In this document: positions 33,480-43,498 of the stretch, piece after piece | Layout of the letters: every line of letters starts with the position of its first letter | Position numbering within the stretch: the stretch's first letter is position 1 | Source of the DNA: Prevotella sp. UBA2725 | Lineage (GTDB): Bacteria > Bacteroidota > Bacteroidia > Bacteroidales > Bacteroidaceae | Assembly: GCA_002353825.1 (NCBI GenBank) | Contig: DEKJ01000064.1 | Location: 26,547-90,546, forward strand | Length of the DNA: 64,000 nt | Direction: 5' to 3' | The notes under the pieces: generated by a model | Seen by the model: only the letters and a program-made list of their open reading frames with translations | Databases searched by the model: none | What the model was told of the DNA's origin: nothing | Translations under genes and position numbers: made by a program

Positions 33480-36400
33480 CTACCCCTTGATGAGGTCGTT
33501 GATGATCTCTTTGACCGACTTACTGTTGATCTGCTTGCGGAAATGCACCGTGAAGCCTTTCGCCGTCATCTCCTTGAAGAACGCCTCAGCACACGTAATC
33601 TTCGCCTCCTCGTCTTGCGACACCTGGGCCTCCTGGTCATAGGCTTTCGTCTCAATGATGACGTTCAGCTCCTTACTGCCGTTGCGCCGGCGTACGACAT
33701 ACATGAAGTCGGGACTGTAGTTGCTCGACGCCACCGTCGGGATGCAGATGCTCTTGGCGGGTATCTTGCCGTAGACGAAGACCTCCTCAATATCCGCCTT
33801 CATGTTGCACAGCTCGAGATCGGAGTCGTAGGCATACCGGTCATAGAGATACTTGGCGGGCGGCTCGCCTGGGGCGAGCTTACGGCCGATATACGCCTGC
33901 ACGACATCGTCGCGCACGGAGCCGTCGGCATTGGTGAGCTTCGTCTCGCGCATGGTGTAGTCGGCCTGCCGGTACCGCACGTAGCCTGCCATCTGCCGGC
34001 TCTTCCAGTCGTTGACCGCCACGATGAGACGGGCGAGGGAGCTCTCGTTGACCATCTCCTTCTCGATCTTGTAGCCCGCTGCCACCGCCTCGCAGACAGC
34101 CTGGTGCAAAGCCGGCAACGGCACATTAGTACCCTCCGAGGCGCGGCGCAGAAACTCACTGTAGCCGATGCGCCTCTCGGGCACCGTGATATAGGTACCG
34201 TAGTCCTCAGTCATCTTAGCGAGATCTTCCGTCACCACAATCTCGCTCCGGTTCGAGCAGAACGTCTGGAGGGAGAAGACCTCCCGGTCCTTGATGATAC
34301 CGGGGAGGGCAGCACGGAGCTTACCCTCCACATCTTTGTCGATATAGAGCACATATTTGCGGTTGAGCTGCGCCCAAAGCGTCCGCAGCTCCTCGAAGCG
34401 CGCCTTGCGGATATGCACGGTGCCTGTCGATCGCTGGTTGCGGTCCGTCACCTTGTCATCGCTGACACCGCCAGTCTCGTCCTTGAACTCGGGATAATCC
34501 TCGAAGAGCGCCTCCTTGCGGTCGTAGACGATGTTGTAGTGCAGGTCGACGTAACCTTTTTGCAGCAGGTCGATGAAGAGCGTCTTTTCGTCCATGCCGC
34601 GCTGTTTCGCCACATCGCCAAGCAGCCGGAAGTTGATGACCATTGGCTTTTTCTGCTCGTTGCCTCCCGTATGGACCTCACTGTTGATCTCCCTGACGAG
34701 TTTTTCGGCGAAGTCGCGCTCTGTGAAGTCGACGATATAGTTGAGTTTCTGCACATCGTCTCCGCTGATGCGGTTGCCCGCTTCGTCGACAGGCAGTCTG
34801 AGGCCTCGTCCCACCTCCTGGAGCTTGCTCGTCTCTGAGCCACTGGAGCGCAGCTTGCAGATAGTGAAGACGTTGGGGTTGTCCCACCCTTCCTTCAGTG
34901 TCCATTTGGAGAAGAGAAACCTCAAGACGTTAGGCGATCCGTCAGGACGGGTGAAACTCAGCAGCTCCTTCTTGCCGTGAAGGATCGTCTCCACCTCTTG
35001 CGCTATGTTGTCGTCGCTGTCGTTGTTGTCGCGCGAGAAATAACCGGCACAGGTGTCATCGAGATGGTCAAGGGTGGCACGGAGGTAAGCTTCATACCGG
35101 GGCGGGTTGTCGTAGGAGAGCTCCTTCTCCACGCGCTCCTTGAGGAGCTGCAGAAACTTCGTGCGGAGCCATCCGTTATTCTTGCCCTCGGGGCCGCGAA
35201 AGCTCTCGATGTTGTCGATGAAGAACAGGGCGAGGGTCTTGATACGCAACCCGCCGCGGCAGAAGTTGACGCGCTCCGTCTCGAAATGACGCTTCAGCGC
35301 CAGTGCCATCATCGCCTCCTGGTAAGACGGGGCAAACTGGTCGGGGTAGAACTCCTCGCCAGTCTGCTTCTCCTGACCGTTGCTCAGGACGATGCTGTTC
35401 TTCGTGATCGCCTCGATGGAGATGCCGTTGAGGTCGGGGTCGACGGTTCCGAGGCTGTCGCCGGCATGAAGTTCGAAGGTTCTGCTCTCTTTGTCGCTGA
35501 TGAGGTGCAGATGGGTGTTGTTGCCTCGCTCCACGCTGACGACCTTCACTTTCTTGTCCGCCTTCTGCTCCCCAGGTAGTTCGAGATGCTCTTTTGCCAC
35601 GCCTTTGATGAGACCTTGGTTGAACGCCTCTGCGGCATTAAGGTCATAGATGAGATTCGCATAGTCGAAGCATGTGTGTTTATTCTTTCCCTTGCCGAAG
35701 GTCCACGTAGGGAACGTGGCACCATAGCGAAGGACAAACTGCGGGGCGAAGCCGTTGATAAGGGCGGCATACGACGTGCTCGAACGCGGCATGCGGTGCG
35801 GCTCGTCGATGATGAGCACGGGGTGCGTGTCCCTGATAGCATCGATGGGGCAGCGGAAGGTACCGAGGGTCGTGAAATAATCGTCGCGCGTGAGGAGCTT
35901 ACCGCTCGTGAGGAGCTGCGTGTTGAGCAGCAGCACATAGATCTTATTCTTCTCGCGGTTGTTGCCCTGGAAGAAACTGCGGACGGCGGAGGGCAGCGTG
36001 GGACGGCCCTTGGTCTTTTTCTTCCGTGGCTCCAAGAGGCAGAGCACGATATCGGTATGGTATTCGCAAACCTGTGAGAAATGGCGGCGCACCACGGGGT
36101 CGCCCATAAACGCTGCCGTACCCGCCTTGATAGGCAACGTGGGAACGGCGATGATAAACTTGTTGTAGCCGCAGCGCTTGTGCAGCTCGAGCATCGTACG
36201 GGTGTAGACATAGGTCTTACCCGTGCCCGTCTCCATCTTGATATCGAGGATCGAGTGGTGTGGCAGCGTCCTGACCTTCTCGGGCAGTTTGGTCTCATCG
36301 ATGTGGCAGTCGTGCCGTTTCTCAAGTCCGAGATCCCTGCGCACTCTACTTATTGGGAGCGAGAAGAGCCCTCGCGGGAGCGTCGGGTTCTGATAGCTTT

Positions 36401-36497
36401 TTGCCGCCGGTTCCCGCTCCGACTGCTCCACGATACGCGCCACGCCCTCCACAGGCTTCCACTGATGTTCGAGGTTTTGTTCCAGTTTTATTTCCAT
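33480..36497 (-). CDS. res: Type III restriction enzyme, Res subunit
   Basis: 1005 residues. The N-terminal two thirds is a superfamily 2 helicase core: Walker A METGTGKTYVYTRTM near residue 88, DEAD-like Walker B LIIDEPHRM, and motif VI-type GRGLRLP. The C-terminal part contains the PD-(D/E)xK nuclease pattern (PDFMYVV..LNVIIETKA). The pair with the adjacent Mod gene (18 bp apart, same strand) is the standard mod-res order. The complex cleaves DNA when two inversely oriented asymmetric sites are unmethylated, with ATP-dependent communication between them. The C-terminus ends VKEIINDLIKG. No frameshift or simple-sequence tract is visible. Confidence 0.94.
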   Translation of the reverse strand: MEIKLEQNLEHQWKPVEGVARIVEQSEREPAAKSYQNPTLPRGLFSLPISRVRRDLGLEKRHDCHIDETKLPEKVRTLPHHSILDIKMETGTGKTYVYTRTMLELHKRCGYNKFIIAVPTLPIKAGTAAFMGDPVVRRHFSQVCEYHTDIVLCLLEPRKKKTKGRPTLPSAVRSFFQGNNREKNKIYVLLLNTQLLTSGKLLTRDDYFTTLGTFRCPIDAIRDTHPVLIIDEPHRMPRSSTSYAALINGFAPQFVLRYGATFPTWTFGKGKNKHTCFDYANLIYDLNAAEAFNQGLIKGVAKEHLELPGEQKADKKVKVVSVERGNNTHLHLISDKESRTFELHAGDSLGTVDPDLNGISIEAITKNSIVLSNGQEKQTGEEFYPDQFAPSYQEAMMALALKRHFETERVNFCRGGLRIKTLALFFIDNIESFRGPEGKNNGWLRTKFLQLLKERVEKELSYDNPPRYEAYLRATLDHLDDTCAGYFSRDNNDSDDNIAQEVETILHGKKELLSFTRPDGSPNVLRFLFSKWTLKEGWDNPNVFTICKLRSSGSETSKLQEVGRGLRLPVDEAGNRISGDDVQKLNYIVDFTERDFAEKLVREINSEVHTGGNEQKKPMVINFRLLGDVAKQRGMDEKTLFIDLLQKGYVDLHYNIVYDRKEALFEDYPEFKDETGGVSDDKVTDRNQRSTGTVHIRKARFEELRTLWAQLNRKYVLYIDKDVEGKLRAALPGIIKDREVFSLQTFCSNRSEIVVTEDLAKMTEDYGTYITVPERRIGYSEFLRRASEGTNVPLPALHQAVCEAVAAGYKIEKEMVNESSLARLIVAVNDWKSRQMAGYVRYRQADYTMRETKLTNADGSVRDDVVQAYIGRKLAPGEPPAKYLYDRYAYDSDLELCNMKADIEEVFVYGKIPAKSICIPTVASSNYSPDFMYVVRRRNGSKELNVIIETKAYDQEAQVSQDEEAKITCAEAFFKEMTAKGFTVHFRKQINSKSVKEIINDLIKG

Positions 36498-36515
36498 CTT
36501 CTCAGCTTATGGGGG

Positions 36516-38411
36516 TTAATAACGTATATCGAGGTTGACGTTGAGCGTCTTGTTGCCTTCGCGCAGCGTCCGCAGATTTTTCTGCAGTGCCTCACGGTTG
36601 ACGAAGCCGAAGCTGTAGCCGAAGACGACAATGTTGTGGGGCGAGAACATCTCGCCGTTGTACTTGTCCATGAGTGCCACAAGACTATCGGCATCAAAGT
36701 CGTTGTCGGGGTTGAGGAGATAGAGATGGTCGCCGATATAGTAAGCTTTATAGCGTCCGAGCATCACCTCCTCCGGCTCATCTGTCAGTCCGTAGCCGTC
36801 GGCCTCCATAAAAGTGCGGAGCACGGCGCCGCGGCCGAAGTCGTCGATGGTGAGGTCGGTGACAGCCTGCTGGGGATCGAAGTCGATCACTTCCTGCAAC
36901 ACGTCCTCCTTCGGCTCCTCCAACGTATAGTGCTTGAAGCCTAAGTCGCCGGCAAAGAGCGGGTTATCTGCCTTGATCTTCTTTGCAGCACGGCGGATTC
37001 GCTCCATACCTAACTCGTCAATGGTCTTGTAGCCGGACTTGAAAGCCTCGGAGTCAGGCTTGCAGACTTCGGGTATCTGCACAAGAATATAATTAATATC
37101 GATCCCCTTTTCGTCATTAAGTTCAAGAACTGCATGTGCTGATGTAGAAGAACCACCGAAGAAGTCAACGAATAAGTCTCCATCTTCTAAACCCATACAT
37201 AACAAAATCTTAATTAATTGTATTGGTTTAGGATAAGTAAATACTTTCTTTCCAAAGATAGCTTTTATTTGCTTAGTCCCATCTGCAGTTGTTCCTGTGT
37301 CCTTAAGGAATGTACGATATGGCTTTTGTCTAGGATCGCTAGTTCTTATCTTTTCGTATACAATATATGTTCCATTATCTCTCTGAACAAACTCTACATT
37401 GTGATTTTTCACAGCATCTGACATTGCCTTTTTACCCCATCGCCAACAACCTTCAGAACCATCATTGCGAATAGGATAAACATCTTCTCCATTCGGACCA
37501 GGAATCGGGAAATACATCGTAGGCCTATCTTCACGCCGCGAATTAGAGCCCCATTTATTTAATTCCCTCCCCAATCTATATTTTCCATAATCATCCTTCT
37601 TATCTAATTCTTCTGACTCAACCAATATTTTTGATATTGCATTTTCAAAATTCGAATTGCGACAATAGCATAAAACATACTCATGATCAGCAACAACATT
37701 AGCATTATCACTTCCACCACCAGTTTTAGATATCCAAATAAACTGCGCTACAAAGTTCTCTTCCCCGAAAATCTCGTCGCAGAGTTCCTTGAGGTTAGCC
37801 TGTTCATTATCATCGATAGAGATGAAGATGACACCGTCGTCAGCGAGGAGGTCACGGGCGAAGGTAAGGCGGGGGAGCATGAAAGTGAGCCAGGCGGCAT
37901 GGCTGGCACTGCCCCGGCGCGTCATGGAGAGAATATGATTGGCCTCCTCCATGCTGATATCGAGGCGGCGGGCGAGATCCTCAGCGGTGAAGTTGAACTT
38001 GTCGTTATAGACGAAGCCGTCGCTGCCCGTGTTGTAAGGCGGATCGATATAGATCACCTTGATACGGCCGCCATACGACTTGACGAGATGCTGGAGGGCA
38101 TCGAGGTTGTTGCCGCTGATATAGACGTTGTGACTGTGGCGGTTCTCCGGCTCACTGTTGTGTGCCTCGTCGGGCACGAGGAGCGTCGTGGTATCCATGT
38201 TCGTGAGCATGCGCGCATAGTTCTTGCCGAGCCAGTTGAAACCGCTCGTCTCGTCGGTCAGCGTCATACCCCCGGGGAGCGACGCCTTGAACGCCTCCAA
38301 GTCAAACGTGCCGTCAGCCTTGAAGCACTGGGGAAAATACTGTCTCAGGGCCGCCATCTCTTTCTGCCCTGCCTCTGCCGCATCGTTGCGGGCCAAAATA
38401 TCTTTCAACAT
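36516..38411 (-). CDS. mod: Type III DNA methyltransferase, Mod subunit
   Basis: 631 residues. SAM-dependent adenine-N6 methyltransferase of the beta class, with DPPYNTGSDGF (motif IV) near residue 139 and FVDFFGGSSTSAHAVLEL (motif I) near residue 425. The region between them is the target-recognition domain. It defines both methylation and cleavage specificity for the Res partner. Residues about 224-444 (plus 37080-37740) are clearly AT-richer than both flanks, a sign of recombination in this recognition region. A minus-strand TACCTTTG box (plus 38449-38456) lies about 38 bp upstream. No phase-variable repeat is visible inside the gene. Confidence 0.94.
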   Translation of the reverse strand: MLKDILARNDAAEAGQKEMAALRQYFPQCFKADGTFDLEAFKASLPGGMTLTDETSGFNWLGKNYARMLTNMDTTTLLVPDEAHNSEPENRHSHNVYISGNNLDALQHLVKSYGGRIKVIYIDPPYNTGSDGFVYNDKFNFTAEDLARRLDISMEEANHILSMTRRGSASHAAWLTFMLPRLTFARDLLADDGVIFISIDDNEQANLKELCDEIFGEENFVAQFIWISKTGGGSDNANVVADHEYVLCYCRNSNFENAISKILVESEELDKKDDYGKYRLGRELNKWGSNSRREDRPTMYFPIPGPNGEDVYPIRNDGSEGCWRWGKKAMSDAVKNHNVEFVQRDNGTYIVYEKIRTSDPRQKPYRTFLKDTGTTADGTKQIKAIFGKKVFTYPKPIQLIKILLCMGLEDGDLFVDFFGGSSTSAHAVLELNDEKGIDINYILVQIPEVCKPDSEAFKSGYKTIDELGMERIRRAAKKIKADNPLFAGDLGFKHYTLEEPKEDVLQEVIDFDPQQAVTDLTIDDFGRGAVLRTFMEADGYGLTDEPEEVMLGRYKAYYIGDHLYLLNPDNDFDADSLVALMDKYNGEMFSPHNIVVFGYSFGFVNREALQKNLRTLREGNKTLNVNLDIRY

Positions 38412-38448
38412 TGTCTGTAGTCTTTACTGGTCTTATACCTTATTTGTG

Positions 38449-38456
38449 CAAAGGTA
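38449..38456 (-). promoter_or_regulatory. Promoter -7 box for the mod-res operon
   Basis: Minus-strand TACCTTTG matches TAnnTTTG. It lies 38 bp upstream of the mod ATG. Confidence 0.5.
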
Positions 38457-38541
38457 CAAAAAAACACGGTCGTTTCACCCTAACTGCCGAAAGAATATTA
38501 AAAAACAGTGCTCACGACGCCTCATCCACGCGAATTGCTTT

Positions 38542-38629
38542 CGCGACGCATATGGGGCGGTAACGCGTCACATATGAGGCGGTAACACGTCACATATGGG
38601 GCGGTAACGCGTCACATATGAGGCGCGAT
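38542..38629. repeat. 22-bp tandem array, four units, CATATG core
   Basis: Four exact 22-bp steps beginning at 38542, 38564, 38586 and 38608. Each has CGCG(A/T)C, then (G)CATATG or ACATATG, then (G/A)GGCGG(TAA). CATATG is a palindrome at the centre of each unit. A closely related array of the same unit length lies at 63383. The array is between mod and tamB with no ORF support. Confidence 0.9.
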
Positions 38630-38684
38630 GGCGTTACGGCAAAAATATTTGCTGTAATCAACGTAAAATCGGATATTTTTTTGT

Positions 38685-38692
38685 AAGTTTGC
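38685..38692 (+). promoter_or_regulatory. Promoter -7 box for the tamB gene
   Basis: TAAGTTTG matches TAnnTTTG, 59 bp before the ATG at 38752. Confidence 0.45.
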
Positions 38693-38751
38693 AACATTAA
38701 TAACATGCATGTTTCCGTCCGGCCCAACCCTACCGGCTCAATCATTAAAGA

Positions 38752-41700
38752 ATGTCTAAAAGAAGAGTCGTCAAATATACGGCTATTGCCGTCTGCGTGC
38801 CCATCGCACTATTCATCATTTTGTCGCTGCTGCTCTATTTCCCTCCTTTTCAGAACTGGGCAGTGACAAAAGCGGCAGCTGTGGCGTCGGAGAAGACGGG
38901 CATGAAGATCAGTGTGGGACACGTCCGACTTGCCTTTCCCCTCGACCTCTCGCTTGAGGACGTGCGCGCCTTCGAGCCTAACGACTCTATCAAAGGTAAG
39001 ACCGACACCGTAGCCCTTGTCTCGCGTGCCGTAGCTGACGTGCAGCTATGGCCCCTCTTCCACAAACAGGTTATGGTCGACGAGCTCTCCCTGCGCGACA
39101 TGCAGGTCAACACCACCCATTTCATCAGCGACGTGCGCATCAGCGGCAAGGTAGGCGAATTGAAGGTCAAGGCCCACGGCATCGACCTCTCGAAGGAACA
39201 CGTCCGCGTGAACCACGCTTTGCTCAACAATGCCAGTCTTCTCGTCGAACTCTCCGACACGGCAAAGAAAGATACTTCTCAGTCGAAGAACTTCTGGAAG
39301 ATCAACCTCGACGACATTCACATCAACAACACCGCCTTTGCCCTCCGCACCCCCGGCGACACCCTCTCCGTTGCTCTGCTCATGAACAAAGGCAAGGCAC
39401 AGCAAGTCTACATGGACCTCTTCAAGAGCCTCTACTCCGTAAGGAAGCTCCACTGGGCCGGCGGATGGCTCAATTATGACAAACAGCCTACGGTCGCTAT
39501 GCGCTCCGGCTTCGACCCTAACCACATTGCCTTACGCGAGCTGCAGCTTGATGCCGACTCGTTTCTTTTCTGCTCTCCTGACATGAAGGTGAACATCGCC
39601 TCTGCCGCATTCCAAGAGAAGAGCGGACTGACGGTGAAGGGGCTCACCGGGCCATTCCGTATGGACAGTACAAGCCTCGCACTGCCGGCCCTGCGCCTGC
39701 ATACTCCTTTCACAGATCTTGCCCTCACATTCCGCATGGACATGAACGCCTTCTCCACCGATCTGCCCGCCGACAGCACGGGAGCCTTCACAGCCATCAT
39801 GCGCGGATCGATAGGTGCTCATGATCTTCTATCCCTCGCCTCCCCTTATCTGCCAAAAAATATCCTTCAGATCTGGCCGCGTGTACCGCTCGTTGTCAAT
39901 GGGCGGGTCGGAGGTAATCTCCATCGGCTGCATCTCAACAATATGTATCTCGCCATGCCAGGCATCGCCAAGCTCGATGCCAGTGGATTTTTGGATAATG
40001 TCACGGTACCGGCAGCACTGCGTGCTGACATGAACGTGACCGCACGTACGGGTAACCTTGCCTTTATCAGCTCCCTGCTGCCTAAGAGTGTCACATCAAC
40101 CGTGAACATCCCACAGGACATCGCCTTCCGCGGGCATGTCAAGATGGACGGTCAGCAGATAGCTTCCCGTTTTGTCGCCTCACAAGGCGGAGGTTCCATC
40201 GGTGGCAACGTCGCTCTCGATATGAAACGCATGGTTTACCGCGCCAACCTGAAGGCGCGCCGCTTGCCTATTGCCCATTTCCTCAAGCATCAGCCCATCC
40301 ATCCCTTCACGGGAACGATCGCGGCACGTGGCTCCGGCACCGACCTTTTCTCACCCCACACGCAGCTGCATGCCGTTGCTAAGGTCAACGCGCTCAGCTA
40401 TGGACAATATAATCTCGACAATATCGACCTTACGGCAAACTTAGCCGGTGGGCATCTCATCGCCAAAGCCGACTGCCGCAACCGCAACATCAAAGGCAAG
40501 CTCGGCATTGACGCCCTCGTCTCCGCACTCCGTATCGGCCGTAGCAGCGCCAGTGCTGCAACACTCACGGCTGACCTCTCTCAGGTCAACCTCCAGGGTC
40601 TTCATGTTGTCGATGAACCAATGGCAGTATCTGTCTGTGGTCAGGTGGATGTAGCTACCGACCTCGACAAGTTCTACCAGGCTCAGGGCCTTTTCTCCGA
40701 CATCACCGTCTCCAACGGTAAGAAGAGTCTGCGACCTAACGACGTAGTGCTCGACATGCTCACGAACCGTGACACGACACGCGCCGTCGTCGACTGCAAC
40801 GACTTCCATCTTAACCTACATGCCTCCGGCGGCTACGAGAAACTACTGCGCGCCCTCTCACCCTTCATCGCTGAGATGCAACGACAAATTGATGAGAAGT
40901 ATATCGATCAGGAGCGCTTGCGTCGGCGCCTGCCTGAACTGCAACTGAAACTGCAGACGGGTGAGGACAACTTTGTAGCGCAGATCATGCACCATTACGG
41001 CATCGACTTCCACTCCATTGACATGGATGTCACATCATCACCTGTGAGTGGTCTGAACGGCACGGCATTAGCTTATGGCCTCATCGTAGACAGTATGGCT
41101 ATCGACACGGCACGGCTGAATCTCTCGTCAACAGCGAAAGACATCATGTACAATGTGGAAGTACAGAACGGCAAGACGAGCCAACTGCCTTTTCATGCGT
41201 TCCTCGACGGTGCCTTCACCGAACACGGTACCTGGATCAAGCCGCGTATCTACGATGCCAAGGGCAAGCTCGGTGTGAGTATGAATCTCATGGCAGAGAC
41301 GAAGAACAAAGGTATCGATGTACATATCATCGGCGACAACCCGATACTCGGATATAAAGAGTTTGCTGTCAACGACAGCAACTATGTCTACCTTGGTGCA
41401 GACCGGCGCGTGAGTGCAAACATGAAGCTCACTGCCGCTGACGGCACGGGTGTGCAGATCTTTACCGATGACAGCAACACCGATGCCTTGCAGGACATCA
41501 CAGCCTCACTCCATAACCTCGACATCGGGCAGATCCTCGCCGTCATCCCTTATGCCCCAGACATCACGGGCGTACTCGATGGCGACTTCCACCTCACGCA
41601 GACAAAGGAGGATCTCACAGTGTCTTCCTCGGTCAATGTGGACAAGATGACCTACAACGGATCGCCACTGGGCAACGTCGGCTCTGAGTTCACATACATG

Positions 41701-43428
41701 CCACGTTCAGGCGGCGGTCACTATGTCGACGGCATCATCACAAAGGATGGTCAGGATCTCGGCACGCTCAAGGGAACCTACTATTCCACCGGCAAAGGTG
41801 TGCTCGACGCTACGCTTGACATGACGAAGATGCCGATGGACTTCATCAACGGTTTCATCCCCGAACAGCTCATCGGCTTTAAGGGCTACGCCGAAGGCAG
41901 TCTAACGCTGAAAGGCTCACCCTCACAGCCGAACATCAACGGTGAGGTCTACCTCGACTCCTGTTACCTCTATTCAGAGCCTTACGGCATGGAGGTACGC
42001 TTCGCCAACGACCCCGTAGCCATCAAGGACAGCCATATCGTGTTTGAGAACTTTGAGGTCTTCGCCCATAACGATTCTCCGCTGAACATCTCAGGTACCG
42101 TCGACTTTGCAGACCTGTCGAAGATGATGGTCAATGTACGCATGCGTGCCACAAACTACATGCTCATCGACTCGAAAGAAACGGCACGCTCTGAAGCATA
42201 CGGCAAGGCATACATCAACTTCAACGGTACAGCAAAGGGTCTCGTCGACAACCTCAAAGTGCGCGGTGTCGTCGACGTCCTTGGCTCTACAGATGTCAAG
42301 TACAACCTGAAAGACTCACCGCTGAACACCGATGACCAGCTGAAGGATCTCGTGGAGTTCACCAACTTCTCCGACACGACAACGGATGTCGTCAACCAAC
42401 CGCCACTGACAGGTCTGGACGTTGATCTCTCGCTGAATATCGATGAGGGTGCACATGTGGATTGCTACCTCAATGCGTCAAAATCAAACTATGTCGATGT
42501 TATTGGTGGCGGCGACATGCGCATGCAGTATAACACCTCAGATGGCGTCATCCTCCGAGGCAGGTACACCATCACCTCGGGTGAGATGAAATATGAGCTT
42601 CCCGTCATCCCACTCAAGACCTTCACCATCGCTGAAGGATCCTACATCGAGTTTACGGGAGATCCGATGAACCCGACATTGTCCATCACGGCCACAGAAA
42701 CGACGAAGGCCACGGTGGGAGAATCGACAGGCAGTTCGAGATCGGTCAACTTCACCTGCGGTGTGAAGGTGTCAAAGACCTTGCAGAACATGGGTCTTGA
42801 GTTCACCATCGACGCACCAGAGGATATGACGATTCATAACCAGCTGCAGTCGATGACGGTGGAGGAACGCGGCAAACAAGCTGTTGCCATGCTCACCACA
42901 GGCATGTATCTCGCTGAGGGCAACACGTCGAGCTTCTCCATGAATTCAGCCCTCTCCGCCTTCCTCAACTCGCAGATCAATCAGATCTCGGGTAAGGCAC
43001 TGCGCACACTTGACATCGGATTCGGCGTGGATAACAGTATCTCAAGTACAGGACAGCTCCACACCGACTATTCGTTCAAGTTCGCCCGCCGCTTCTGGAA
43101 CAACCGACTGAAGATCAGCATTGGCGGCAAGCTCTCCTCGGGAGCCGATGTGGCGCTGAAGGACGAGACATTCTTCGACAACGTGTCAGCGGAATACCGT
43201 GTCACGCCTGCCTCAAACATGTATCTCAACCTCTTCTACCAACGCGACAGCTACGACTGGCTCGAGGGTAACGTATCCCGCTTCGGCGGCGGCTTCACAT
43301 GGAAGAAGAAGCTCGACAGCCTAGGAGATTTATTTAGAGCCCTCCCCAAAAGAGAGGGGTCGATTACCACCGTAGGAAGTGATAGTGCGAAAAATAGCCT
43401 CAAAACGATTAAACAAAAAAATAAATAA
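38752..43428 (+). CDS. tamB: TamB-type translocation and assembly protein
   Basis: 1558 residues, a very large periplasm-spanning protein. A single membrane anchor (IAVCVPIALFIILSLLLYF) lies near residues 12-30, then a long AsmA/TamB-like beta-taco body made of repeated strands. The C-terminal 350 residues are the conserved TamB domain (DUF490), with LRGRYTITSGEMKYELPVIPLKTFTI, and then MAVAMLTTGMYL-like and FNNRLKISIGGKLSSGAD. It forms the TAM complex with an Omp85 protein, helping lipid transport or outer-membrane protein insertion. The next gene is the Omp85-like partner. The C-terminal 35 residues (SITTVGSDSAKNSLKTIKQKNK) are low-complexity and less conserved. Confidence 0.93.
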   Translation: MSKRRVVKYTAIAVCVPIALFIILSLLLYFPPFQNWAVTKAAAVASEKTGMKISVGHVRLAFPLDLSLEDVRAFEPNDSIKGKTDTVALVSRAVADVQLWPLFHKQVMVDELSLRDMQVNTTHFISDVRISGKVGELKVKAHGIDLSKEHVRVNHALLNNASLLVELSDTAKKDTSQSKNFWKINLDDIHINNTAFALRTPGDTLSVALLMNKGKAQQVYMDLFKSLYSVRKLHWAGGWLNYDKQPTVAMRSGFDPNHIALRELQLDADSFLFCSPDMKVNIASAAFQEKSGLTVKGLTGPFRMDSTSLALPALRLHTPFTDLALTFRMDMNAFSTDLPADSTGAFTAIMRGSIGAHDLLSLASPYLPKNILQIWPRVPLVVNGRVGGNLHRLHLNNMYLAMPGIAKLDASGFLDNVTVPAALRADMNVTARTGNLAFISSLLPKSVTSTVNIPQDIAFRGHVKMDGQQIASRFVASQGGGSIGGNVALDMKRMVYRANLKARRLPIAHFLKHQPIHPFTGTIAARGSGTDLFSPHTQLHAVAKVNALSYGQYNLDNIDLTANLAGGHLIAKADCRNRNIKGKLGIDALVSALRIGRSSASAATLTADLSQVNLQGLHVVDEPMAVSVCGQVDVATDLDKFYQAQGLFSDITVSNGKKSLRPNDVVLDMLTNRDTTRAVVDCNDFHLNLHASGGYEKLLRALSPFIAEMQRQIDEKYIDQERLRRRLPELQLKLQTGEDNFVAQIMHHYGIDFHSIDMDVTSSPVSGLNGTALAYGLIVDSMAIDTARLNLSSTAKDIMYNVEVQNGKTSQLPFHAFLDGAFTEHGTWIKPRIYDAKGKLGVSMNLMAETKNKGIDVHIIGDNPILGYKEFAVNDSNYVYLGADRRVSANMKLTAADGTGVQIFTDDSNTDALQDITASLHNLDIGQILAVIPYAPDITGVLDGDFHLTQTKEDLTVSSSVNVDKMTYNGSPLGNVGSEFTYMPRSGGGHYVDGIITKDGQDLGTLKGTYYSTGKGVLDATLDMTKMPMDFINGFIPEQLIGFKGYAEGSLTLKGSPSQPNINGEVYLDSCYLYSEPYGMEVRFANDPVAIKDSHIVFENFEVFAHNDSPLNISGTVDFADLSKMMVNVRMRATNYMLIDSKETARSEAYGKAYINFNGTAKGLVDNLKVRGVVDVLGSTDVKYNLKDSPLNTDDQLKDLVEFTNFSDTTTDVVNQPPLTGLDVDLSLNIDEGAHVDCYLNASKSNYVDVIGGGDMRMQYNTSDGVILRGRYTITSGEMKYELPVIPLKTFTIAEGSYIEFTGDPMNPTLSITATETTKATVGESTGSSRSVNFTCGVKVSKTLQNMGLEFTIDAPEDMTIHNQLQSMTVEERGKQAVAMLTTGMYLAEGNTSSFSMNSALSAFLNSQINQISGKALRTLDIGFGVDNSISSTGQLHTDYSFKFARRFWNNRLKISIGGKLSSGADVALKDETFFDNVSAEYRVTPASNMYLNLFYQRDSYDWLEGNVSRFGGGFTWKKKLDSLGDLFRALPKREGSITTVGSDSAKNSLKTIKQKNK

Positions 43429-43454
43429 AAGGAGACACAGGATGACCGCCGCTT

Positions 43455-43490
43455 CTCCCTCCCTGAAGGGGAGGGCTGGGGTGGGGTCTA
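43455..43490. repeat. GC-rich repeat arm between tamB and the Omp85-like gene
   Basis: CTCCCTCCCTGAAGGGGAGG followed by GCTGGGGTGGGG. It lies in the 70-bp gap and inside the longest frame of the next gene, a reason to prefer the downstream start. Confidence 0.55.
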
Positions 43491-43498
43491 TAACTACT

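Noticed and set aside
38542..38629. CRISPR-like array
   Set aside because: The units are contiguous 22-bp tandem repeats without variable spacers, and no cas gene is nearby.
43379..43498. Upstream extension of the TamA-like gene
   Set aside because: It overlaps tamB, crosses a GC-rich repeat, and would bury the lipoprotein signal peptide that starts at 43499.
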